Positions 1-5,648 of a stretch of 6,616 nucleotides of DNA are shown here, one piece after another. A program made the translations under genes and the position numbers. Origin of the DNA: CAZUXE01 sp964624585 (GTDB lineage: Bacteria > Hydrothermota > Tepidihabitantia > B3-TA06); assembly GCA_964624585.1 (NCBI GenBank), contig CAZUXE010000064.1, positions 1 to 6,616 on the forward strand, given 5' to 3'. The notes below the pieces were generated by a model. It searched no databases, was not told where the DNA came from, and worked only from the letters and a program-made list of their open reading frames with translations. The number at the start of each line of letters is the position of its first letter. Position 1 is the first letter of the stretch.

Positions 1-4
1 GGCT

Positions 5-30
5 TTGGATAGTGGTTGATTTTTATCCAA
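5..30. repeat. inverted repeat upstream of obg
   Basis: TTGGATA (5-11) and TATCCAA (24-30) are perfect 7-bp complements around a 12-nt loop. The hairpin would lie 19 nt before the obg start codon. It could be a weak terminator of the upstream gene, an mRNA structure near the start, or an operator. No T-tract follows, which argues against an intrinsic terminator. The upstream gene is outside the window, so its role cannot be settled. Confidence 0.35.
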
Positions 31-48
31 TGTTGCATAGAGTAAGAC

Positions 49-1011
49 GTGCGTTTTATTGATGAAGTAAGTATACGTGTAAAAGCTGGAAATGGCGGAA
101 ATGGCTGTGTTAGCTTCAGACGTGAAAAATATGTACCTCGCGGTGGCCCTGATGGCGGCGATGGTGGTGACGGCGGATCAATATATTTAGTTGGTAGTCT
201 TCAACTGGCAACCCTTGCTGATTTGGAATATCATGTGTCCTACAAGGCTGAAAATGGCGGGCATGGTAGAGGAAAAAACATGACTGGCGCAAAGGGAAAA
301 TCAAAGGAAATTCCTGTACCTTTGGGTACCGATATATACAATAAAGAAACGGGCGAATTTTTAGCTTCGGTGCTTGAGGCTGGTGAAAAATATCTTATTG
401 CTAAAGGAGGCAAGGGTGGTAGGGGGAATGCGCGTTTTGTTACCTCTGTTCGTCAGGCTCCACGTGAACATGAAGACGGAACCCCCGGAGAAAAACTCAT
501 TCTTAAATTAATTTTGCGTCTTATGGCTGATGTGGGTTTAGTAGGGCTTCCCAATGCCGGTAAGTCAACTTTGCTAAAGGCTCTTACCAAGGCCGAGCCT
601 AAAATAGCCGCGTATCCTTTCACTACTTTGGCTCCCAATCTAGGAGTGCTGCGTGACGAATGGCTTTCCTTTACATTATCAGATATTCCTGGAATTATAG
701 AAGGTGCGGCCGATGGAAAGGGTTTGGGTCTTCAGTTTTTAAGGCATATAGAACGAACCCGTATGCTGGTTTTTGTTCTTGCCGCAGATGAGGCTCCTAA
801 AGAGGCCTACCAAACCTTGCTTTCAGAGCTTGAGGCCTATAATCCTGAATTACTTCAGCGCAAAAGGTTGGTTGTTGTGAACAAAATGGATTTAGTGAAA
901 ACCAAACCGGTAATTGCAGCGGCAAAAGACCTCCTTTATGTTTCAGCACTTACAGGCAAGGGCATCAAAGAGCTTAAGAAGGTTTTATCATCGCTTGCGC
1001 TAAAGAAATAG
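49..1011 (+). CDS. obg: Obg/CgtA-family ribosome-associated GTPase
   Basis: This is an essential-type GTPase that in characterised bacteria binds the 50S subunit and links ribosome maturation to growth and stress control. The N-terminal glycine-rich Obg fold covers about residues 1-158 and begins RFIDEVSIRVKAGNGGNG, followed by FRREKYVPRGGPDGGDGG. The G domain follows: G1 GLPNAGKST (166-174), G2 YPFTT (189-193), G3 DIPG (212-215), G4 NKMD (278-281) and G5 SAL (299-301). The protein is 320 aa and ends after the G domain, so it lacks the optional C-terminal OCT domain; this is common in the family. The start is GTG: an in-frame TAA at 43-45 lies just upstream, and the Obg fold begins at once. 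The ribosome binding site is weak (GAG at 40-42). dprA follows 36-42 nt downstream. In many bacteria obg follows rplU-rpmA, which would lie outside the window. Confidence 0.97.
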   Translation: MRFIDEVSIRVKAGNGGNGCVSFRREKYVPRGGPDGGDGGDGGSIYLVGSLQLATLADLEYHVSYKAENGGHGRGKNMTGAKGKSKEIPVPLGTDIYNKETGEFLASVLEAGEKYLIAKGGKGGRGNARFVTSVRQAPREHEDGTPGEKLILKLILRLMADVGLVGLPNAGKSTLLKALTKAEPKIAAYPFTTLAPNLGVLRDEWLSFTLSDIPGIIEGAADGKGLGLQFLRHIERTRMLVFVLAADEAPKEAYQTLLSELEAYNPELLQRKRLVVVNKMDLVKTKPVIAAAKDLLYVSALTGKGIKELKKVLSSLALKK

Positions 1012-1047
1012 CAAGGGCGGCGCTCAATTTATGGAAGACCTAAGCGG

Positions 1048-2148
1048 TTGATAATGAATAACGAAGCCTTTGTAGATTTGCTGAGTATTGATGGTCTTGG
1101 GCAAAGCAGGCTTGCCAAGCTTATAGATAAACTTGGATCCCCTTCCGAGATACTTACCGCTTCCAATACCGCGCTGAAGGCTGCCGGCATTCCTGAAAAA
1201 ATTGCTTCAAAAATTGCTTCATACACTAGAACAAAAAAAGCCGCAGAGGCTTTAGACAAGCTTAATCAAATAAACGCACGTATCATAGCTTTGGGCGACA
1301 AAAACTATCCACCGCTTCTTGCCGCATCGCCTCAGCCGCCAGCTGCTCTTTTTGTTCGAGGAAAGCTTGACATTGACGGCATTCTGACAATAGCTATTGT
1401 GGGTACACGTAGGGCTACAGGTTATGGTAGGGCGGCAGCCGAGAAACTTTCACGTGAACTAGCCGCCAGAGGGGCGGTTATCGTATCGGGAGGGGCGCGT
1501 GGAATAGACACACTAGCACACAAGGGCTGTCTTGCCGCAGGTTCCAGAACCATAGCCGTGTTGGGATGCGGTATAGATATTGCCTACCCTCCGGAAAACG
1601 ATGAGCTTTTTGAACGTATTGCTACGCAGGGCGCTGTAGTTTCGGAATTCTTGCCTGGTGTTCCGCCAGCGCCTGGATTGTTTCCCCGCCGCAATCGAAT
1701 AATTGCCTGGCTTTCTCACGGAGTGGTTGCCGTGGAGGCAGGCGTAAGGTCGGGAGCGCTTATAACAGCTCGTTGGGCAGCAGATGCAGGTAGGGATGTG
1801 TTCGCGGTTCCCGGTAATATTTTTACTGCACAGGCCTCAGGCACTAACCAGCTGTTGCGGGATGGCGCAAAACTTGTGTCAAAGACAGAAGATATTCTTG
1901 AGGAATATGCCGCACTGTCTCAAAGTTCGGCAAGCGTCGAAGATACGTTACCTGTAAGAGAGATACCTACGATGACAGAAACGGAAAAGCGAATTTACAA
2001 ACTTCTTGACGCCGAACCAACGCATGTGGATAACTTGGTGGAAAAACTAGGACTGTCATCCGGCCAACTTCTTCCAACCCTCCTTGCTATGGAGCTTAAA
2101 GGTGTTATTAAACAGTTGCCAGGAATGCGTTTCGTACGAGTGTTGTAG
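1048..2148 (+). CDS. dprA: DNA-processing protein DprA/Smf
   Basis: DprA binds incoming single-stranded DNA in the cytoplasm and loads RecA during natural transformation; it is also kept in many species not known to be competent. Residues about 1-75 form the N-terminal helix-hairpin-helix/SAM-like region (LLSIDGLGQSRLAKLIDKLG). The Rossmann-like core follows, with GTRRATGYGR from 119, SGGARGID (147-154), FPRRNRIIA (from 212), and RSGALITA (from 234) leading to FAVPGNIF. Residues about 300-366 form a DML1-like winged helix (VDNLVEKLGLSSGQLLPTLLAMELKG). At 366 aa it is full length with all three parts. The start is uncertain: TTG at 1048 has GGAAGA (1033-1038) 9 nt upstream, while ATG at 1054 is two codons later and 2 nt after the stop of a tiny upstream reading frame. 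It is probably co-transcribed with obg, since no terminator lies between them. Confidence 0.96.
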   Translation: MIMNNEAFVDLLSIDGLGQSRLAKLIDKLGSPSEILTASNTALKAAGIPEKIASKIASYTRTKKAAEALDKLNQINARIIALGDKNYPPLLAASPQPPAALFVRGKLDIDGILTIAIVGTRRATGYGRAAAEKLSRELAARGAVIVSGGARGIDTLAHKGCLAAGSRTIAVLGCGIDIAYPPENDELFERIATQGAVVSEFLPGVPPAPGLFPRRNRIIAWLSHGVVAVEAGVRSGALITARWAADAGRDVFAVPGNIFTAQASGTNQLLRDGAKLVSKTEDILEEYAALSQSSASVEDTLPVREIPTMTETEKRIYKLLDAEPTHVDNLVEKLGLSSGQLLPTLLAMELKGVIKQLPGMRFVRVL

Positions 2149-2611
2149 TTTCTGCTACCTATCTTCGTAAGAACAATTTAAGACCACAACTTTGTATTAA
2201 TATTAGTATCTAGTAGAGTTTTAGATATTTGTGGTGAAATGTATTTTGTCGTAAGAAAAATCTGAAATCTGTAGGAAAGGCATGTTAGGAATGCCATGCT
2301 TCGATCCCTTAGGTGCATGGATGTTATCAATGAAGAAAAATAAAACTTCGTATTCTTATTATGTTTTACTCCGAAGTACCTAAAACAGGGCAGAAAAACT
2401 TTGCTAGGCGAAACTGTGGACTTGGGCAAAAAGTACTCACCTGAGAGAACAAACAGTGTTCATGTTTCGTAAATGTGCATATATGCTTAGCTTACTATGT
2501 TCATTTGGGCCTAATTCTACGTGTTGGAGCTATAACTACCTTAGCGGATGTTTTGTTGTTTGTATGTAAAACGAGACTAATCTGTGAGCGAATAGAACTA
2601 GGCACAAGACC
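2149..2611. other. long intergenic gap, no gene recognised
   Basis: Nothing on either strand looks convincingly coding. The longest open frame (minus, 2429-2178, TTG start) has no recognisable domain and a composition typical of AT-rich noise. No tRNA, tmRNA, SRP RNA or RNase P RNA signature was seen. Small hairpin candidates exist: CCATGC (2294-2299) with GCATGG (2315-2320), ACTTCG (2345-2350) with CGAAGT (2372-2377), and GAACA (2447-2451) with TGTTC (2457-2461). There is also a 10-bp palindrome at 2477-2486. Each is within what chance gives in a region this long. No clear terminator for dprA was found. Confidence 0.6.
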
Positions 2612-2639
2612 TTGACAGCGCTTAAGAATTGGTAATAAT
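2612..2639 (+). promoter_or_regulatory. sigma70-like promoter of the 2690 gene
   Basis: TTGACA (2612-2617, perfect -35) is followed by a 16-bp spacer and AATAAT (2634-2639, five of six matches to TATAAT). Transcription should begin near 2646, leaving a leader of about 44 nt before the ATG at 2690. Confidence 0.7.
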
Positions 2640-2673
2640 TACTAGTAGAAATTCGTATCGACTACGGAATAAT

Positions 2674-2680
2674 AAAGGAG
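2674..2680 (+). promoter_or_regulatory. ribosome binding site for the 2690 gene
   Basis: AAAGGAG lies 9 nt before the ATG at 2690. It is a strong Shine-Dalgarno sequence and fixes the start of this small gene. It contrasts with the Shine-Dalgarno-less start at 4548. Confidence 0.8.
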
Positions 2681-2689
2681 ATAAGTTAT

Positions 2690-3004
2690 ATGAACTCTAT
2701 TGGTACTAGGGAGTGTTCACCGGCCCTTGAGAAGGCTCTATTGAGTTTCTTTTTTCATACCACAGTGTCTTCAGCAATCATTGAGGGCTTGGGGGAGGCA
2801 AGCGCCCCTTTGGCAATAAAAGAACTAATTTCCATAGTCAACGATATAAGGCGTATTGAGGTTCCACTAACCGCCGTTGAAAGTTCTCTGATTATTTTGG
2901 CCGAATCGGAATTGATTGTAAAAGATAAAGACGTCTACAAACTTACTCAACTTGGGAGAGAGCTTTCCTCAAGACTTGCAGAAAGACGCCTGCTTTTGAA
3001 ATAA
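2690..3004 (+). CDS. small winged-helix-like protein, unknown function
   Basis: The gene encodes 104 aa and is not recognised as a named family. Residues about 12-35 are a hydrophobic helix region (ALEKALLSFFFHTTVSSAII). Residues about 40-104 have the rhythm of a winged helix-turn-helix: a helix APLAIKELISIV (39-50), a probable recognition helix LTAVESSLIILAESEL (60-75), a wing-like VKDKDVYKLTQLG (77-89), and a basic C-terminal helix rich in Arg and Leu. The pattern of a short residue loop then YKLTxxGREL resembles PadR/MarR-like folds, which suggests a DNA-binding regulator or a protein-interaction winged helix. There is no signal peptide or membrane segment. It has its own promoter, strong ribosome binding site and terminator, so it is a stand-alone unit. 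The coding call is firm; the fold is an inference from pattern. Confidence 0.85.
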   Translation: MNSIGTRECSPALEKALLSFFFHTTVSSAIIEGLGEASAPLAIKELISIVNDIRRIEVPLTAVESSLIILAESELIVKDKDVYKLTQLGRELSSRLAERRLLLK

Positions 3005-3024
3005 GTATAAATAATTTGCCCTCC

Positions 3025-3045
3025 AACCGTCCGTTAGACGGTTTT
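3025..3045 (+). terminator. intrinsic terminator after the 2690 gene
   Basis: AACCGTC (3025-3031) and GACGGTT (3037-3043) form a perfect 7-bp stem with a 5-nt loop, followed by a short T run (3042-3045). It begins 21 nt after the stop codon. The T-tract is short, so efficiency may be moderate. Confidence 0.7.
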
Positions 3046-3161
3046 CCAAAGACTTACAAGATAGAGGTCTGATTTTCTACAGATATGATTTTCGTTTAAT
3101 CGTGCTGCAAAGTTTTCTTCTTTATGTAACACACTTCCTTGTCGGCACAGAACGCTTCCAC

Positions 3162-3189
3162 TTGACGAAACGCATTCACTGCATATTAT
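3162..3189 (+). promoter_or_regulatory. sigma70-like promoter of the 3221 gene
   Basis: TTGACG (3162-3167) is followed by a 16-bp spacer and TATTAT (3184-3189, five of six). Transcription should start near 3196, giving a leader of about 25 nt that contains the ribosome binding site. The -35 and spacer overlap a sequence that recurs in degenerate form at 5299-5326. Confidence 0.7.
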
Positions 3190-3206
3190 ATTTCATGCAA
3201 ATGCGC

Positions 3207-3213
3207 AAGGAGG
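3207..3213 (+). promoter_or_regulatory. ribosome binding site for the 3221 gene
   Basis: AAGGAGG is a full Shine-Dalgarno match, 7 nt before the ATG at 3221, and it fixes this start. Confidence 0.85.
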
Positions 3214-3220
3214 ATATTAA

Positions 3221-4345
3221 ATGGCTGTTGAAATAGTAGCGGCAAAAACGGCAAAGCAAAAAAAGCAATTTATCTACTTTCCTGAAAAGCTTTACGAAGA
3301 TAAGTATCCGCAATGGGTTCACCCTATCTACATGAGTGAAAGGGACTTCTTCAATCCTGCAAAAAATCAATCATGGAGCTTCTGCGACGGCGAAATGTTT
3401 CTTGCCTACAGGGACAAGAAAATTGTAGGTCGAATACTGGCTATGGTAAATCACAAAGTCAATAAAGTTAAGAATGAAAAAAACGGCAGGTTTGGGTTTT
3501 TCGATACTATCGATGATAAAGAAGTTGCGGCCGCCTTACTTTTAGCTGCAGAGGAATGGGTTAAAGAAAAAGGATGCAACCGAATTGTAGGACCTTTAGG
3601 CTTGACAGATCTTGATTGTGAAGGAATGTTGGTTGAAGGAAGCGAGCATCGCGCAACCATTACTACATGGTGGCATCCGCCGTATACACCGGCCTTACTT
3701 GAGGCCTTGGGGTATAAAAAAGAAATAGACTGGGTTACCTACAAGGTGGATTTTTTGAAACCACTGCCGCCCGTTTATCCTAAAATTGCAGAAAGAATAC
3801 TTAAGCGCGGTAGGTATAAACTTTTGGAATTCACCAAACGTAAGCAATTCAAAACTATCGTTGAGCCTATATTTGAACTGATAAACACAACTTATGCTGA
3901 TCTCTATGGATTTTCTCCGCTTAACGATGAAGAGATACGCAAAATAGCCGCCGAATATAGCCCAATTATGGATCCACGCTTTGTGAAAGTCGTTACCTAT
4001 AACGATAAGGTGATTGCCTTCACTATAGGAATTCCAGATATGTCCGAAGGTATTCGCGCCGCACGCGGACGTCTGTTTCCCTTTGGCTTGTTCAAAATGT
4101 TGAATTCGGCTAAGCGTACCAAACAGTTAGATATGTTGTTGGGCGCTATTGCAGAAGAGCATCGGGGGAAAGGTCTTGATGTACTAATGGCGGTTTCAAT
4201 AATCAATACCGCTCTTGCTGCAGGCTTCACTTACTCAGACACACATCACGAGCTGGAAGATAATGTTATGGTACGCGCTGAGATGGAGCGCTTAGGCGGT
4301 GAAGTATACAAACGCTATCGGGCTTTTTCCAAGGAACTAAGTTAG
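3221..4345 (+). CDS. GNAT-fold acyltransferase-like protein
   Basis: This 374-aa cytoplasmic protein resembles the long GNAT-like proteins annotated only as N-acetyltransferase in many bacteria. The N-terminal half (about 1-160) has the strand MFLAYRDKKIVGRILAMVN, the block GRFGFFDTIDD (from 89), and GPLGLTDLDCEG (124-135). The C-terminal half (about 200-374) has a second GNAT-like unit with VIAFTIGIPD and the acyl-CoA pyrophosphate-loop-like EEHRGKGLD (312-320). It ends with LEDNVMVRAEMERLGG and YKRYRAF, a tail typical of this group. The acyl donor and acceptor are unknown; small metabolites, lipids or cell-wall precursors are all possible. It has no signal peptide. It has its own promoter and ribosome binding site and sits alone between terminators, so its neighbours give no clue to substrate. 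Family assignment is from motif recognition. Confidence 0.9.
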   Translation: MAVEIVAAKTAKQKKQFIYFPEKLYEDKYPQWVHPIYMSERDFFNPAKNQSWSFCDGEMFLAYRDKKIVGRILAMVNHKVNKVKNEKNGRFGFFDTIDDKEVAAALLLAAEEWVKEKGCNRIVGPLGLTDLDCEGMLVEGSEHRATITTWWHPPYTPALLEALGYKKEIDWVTYKVDFLKPLPPVYPKIAERILKRGRYKLLEFTKRKQFKTIVEPIFELINTTYADLYGFSPLNDEEIRKIAAEYSPIMDPRFVKVVTYNDKVIAFTIGIPDMSEGIRAARGRLFPFGLFKMLNSAKRTKQLDMLLGAIAEEHRGKGLDVLMAVSIINTALAAGFTYSDTHHELEDNVMVRAEMERLGGEVYKRYRAFSKELS

Positions 4346-4415
4346 CCTAATTCTGTGAAACCTTGTGTTACTACTAATATTGTTGTAGCAATTTCATAAA
4401 GAGTGATATTTTTGG

Positions 4416-4432
4416 GTTTCAAAGGTTGAAAC
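4416..4432. repeat. perfect inverted repeat, possible operator or hairpin
   Basis: GTTTCAA (4416-4422) and TTGAAAC (4426-4432) are perfect 7-bp complements around AGG. A further TTCAA at 4435-4439 could pair with TTGAA (4426-4430) instead, so two exclusive hairpins are possible. It lies 71 nt after the GNAT-like gene and about 80 nt before the next -35 box. It could be a repressor site, a 3' UTR structure or a chance palindrome. Confidence 0.45.
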
Positions 4433-4455
4433 TTGTTCAAAAACACGGGTGTCCT

Positions 4456-4484
4456 ATAAGCGAAGGAATGCGCTTATTTTGTTT
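4456..4484 (+). terminator. intrinsic terminator after the 3221 gene
   Basis: ATAAGCG (4456-4462) and CGCTTAT (4471-4477) form a perfect 7-bp stem with an 8-nt loop, running into TTTGTTTG. It lies about 110 nt past the GNAT-like stop codon and just before the next promoter, so it separates the two transcription units. Confidence 0.7.
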
Positions 4485-4511
4485 GTTGTCTGCTCAATAA
4501 ATCTCATTGGC

Positions 4512-4539
4512 TTGACGATTGGCGAAAAAGCGGCATAAT
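4512..4539 (+). promoter_or_regulatory. promoter of the 4548 gene, probably leaderless
   Basis: TTGACG (4512-4517) is followed by a 16-bp spacer and CATAAT (4534-4539, five of six). Only 8 nt separate the -10 box from the ATG at 4548. Start sites normally lie 6-8 nt past the -10, so transcription should begin at or within a few nucleotides of the A of the ATG. No Shine-Dalgarno sequence exists in this space. Confidence 0.7.
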
Positions 4540-4547
4540 TATTTCTG

Positions 4548-5123
4548 ATGAAGAAAATTACGTTAATAATTCTCGCCTTGAGTATAACACTATTTGCAGA
4601 AAGCTCACGTGTTGGGCAGTGTATTGAGCAGGCTACCGTGGGAGCTATGTTTTCAACGGTATGCGGATTTGTTGCAGGCGAAGCGGCATGGGTTGCCTCG
4701 CCTAAGTTTTCAAATGAAGCCGATAAGTATAGAATATCGCGACCTGCGGCTATTACCGCGGCCTATACTTTGGGAGTTCCTTTTGGCGCAGCCCTTGGCG
4801 CACATTTAGATAAACTTGCGCTTGGTCAGGAAACGTCTCTTTGGTGGAAGTGGATGGGCGCAGAGCTTGGTGCATTGGCCGGTGGCGCTGTAGCTTATCT
4901 TATTTACAACAACGCCGAAGATAAGGAAAATAAAGTCATCAAGGTTGTCTCGTTCGGACTTCCAATTATCACCAGTGTCGGAGGAACGTTTCTTGGCGAT
5001 TTTGCAGCCGACCGCTTGGGTCTTTCGATAAGCTCTTCTGCCAACATGCCTGAAATTAATTTGGGATTTATTCCGGTAGATGGCGATGTCGGCGTATCTT
5101 GCAAAATAAGCTTGCACTTTTAA
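4548..5123 (+). CDS. exported Gly/Ala-rich protein, unknown function
   Basis: The gene encodes 191 aa and belongs to no family I recognise. Residues 1-17 are a clear Sec signal peptide: KK, then a hydrophobic core ITLIILALSITLFA, with likely cleavage after A17. The mature part has four hydrophobic Gly/Ala-rich stretches at about 29-50, 66-87 (LGVPFGAALGAHL), 102-121 (GAELGALAGGAVAYLIY) and 133-154 (GGTFLGDFAADRLG). Their small-xxx-small spacing resembles glycine-zipper helices packed in a membrane. The last 30 residues look strand-forming and end in Phe, which is also seen in outer-membrane proteins, but there is no barrel-like alternation throughout. Cysteines are at 25, 39 and 185; there is no lipobox. 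The start is set by the signal peptide and the promoter 8 nt upstream. Location is probably the inner or outer envelope. Confidence 0.85.
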   Translation: MKKITLIILALSITLFAESSRVGQCIEQATVGAMFSTVCGFVAGEAAWVASPKFSNEADKYRISRPAAITAAYTLGVPFGAALGAHLDKLALGQETSLWWKWMGAELGALAGGAVAYLIYNNAEDKENKVIKVVSFGLPIITSVGGTFLGDFAADRLGLSISSSANMPEINLGFIPVDGDVGVSCKISLHF

Positions 5124-5298
5124 TTCTGTCGTATGCTTTAATTATTTCCTTAGTCTTAAGTTCTCTGCATTCTGCATAACTTCTGAAAAAATATTGCCTA
5201 CGGGCTGAAGTTTTCGCGCTTTGAAGAATACAAGATACCTACATCGGAGATGACCCTGCCTTATTGTTTCAATAATACAGAAGATAGGCAACCGTGCG

Positions 5299-5326
5299 CT
5301 TTAAGAAACGCGTATTTACTGAATAC
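5299..5326. repeat. intergenic repeat copy, related to 3161-3186
   Basis: Aligned with 3161-3186, 21 of 26 positions match with one 2-nt gap. Shared blocks are CTT, GAAACGC, ATT, ACTG and ATA. The other copy overlaps the promoter of the GNAT-like gene. This may be a degenerate dispersed element or a shared protein site. Confidence 0.4.
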
Positions 5327-5374
5327 ATCATTAATAGTTGAGCTAAAGTTAGGCAAAGCCAGAAAACATCTGTC

Positions 5375-5392
5375 CTTTACCGAAACGCGTAT
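5375..5392. repeat. second copy of the GAAACGCGTAT repeat
   Basis: GAAACGCGTAT occurs at 5305-5315 and again at 5382-5392, start to start 77 bp. Both copies are preceded by CTTTA, and both have TAGGCAA upstream (5285-5291 and 5350-5356) at gaps of 13 and 25 bp. The order of the two words is conserved, which suggests a diverged duplication or paired binding sites. Confidence 0.5.
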
Positions 5393-5648
5393 ATTCGATT
5401 GATTGTAGGCGGAACGCAGCAACACCTTGATATCTTTAGAACAGTCCGTTCAAAAAACACATTAAGATACAGTCAATTCTCCAAAGGAAAAATTTGCCTC
5501 AGGTTGCTATTTATCATCTGTCTTCATAGTTAGCAAAACAAGAAGACGGAAGGCTAACATCCAACTTCGATAACTACTTACAGCTTCTCCATCAAGCGTT
5601 CACGACCTTAGGTGTAAACCAGTACGTTGTCCCTATCCCTTCTTACGG

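Larger units (their letters stand above)
5124..5648. other. gap between convergent genes, repeats only
   Basis: This gap lies between the 3' ends of two genes facing each other, so it needs no promoter for either. No credible coding frame, tRNA or known RNA was recognised, and no clear bidirectional terminator was found. It holds paired short repeats (5285-5315 and 5350-5392), an inverted match of TTGCCTA (5194-5200) to TAGGCAA (5285-5291), and GTTAGC (5529-5534) with GCTAAC (5553-5558). It could be a decayed gene, an unrecognised RNA, or simply a long spacer. Confidence 0.55.

Noticed and set aside
16..43. Promoter-like TTGATT, 16 bp, TAGAGT before obg
   Set aside because: Each box matches only four of six, and the GTG would come too soon after the -10; obg is more likely read from an upstream promoter.
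2178..2429. 83-aa open frame on the minus strand
   Set aside because: TTG start, no clear ribosome binding site, no recognisable domain, and composition expected from AT-rich non-coding DNA.
3070..3093. Direct repeat TGATTTTC with 16-bp period
   Set aside because: An 8-bp repeat in AT-rich DNA is likely by chance and lies well away from the promoter core.
4806..5117. 103-aa minus-strand open frame opposite the exported protein
   Set aside because: The plus-strand frame has a signal peptide and a promoter; the antisense frame has neither a domain nor a ribosome binding site.
5099..5123. TGCAA/TTGCA hairpin at the end of the 4548 gene as a terminator
   Set aside because: The stem is only 5 bp and AT-rich, overlaps the coding end, and has a short T run.
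5529..5558. GTTAGC and GCTAAC as a possible integron attC site
   Set aside because: The arms are short, the second pair of attC core boxes is missing, and no cassette or integrase is present.
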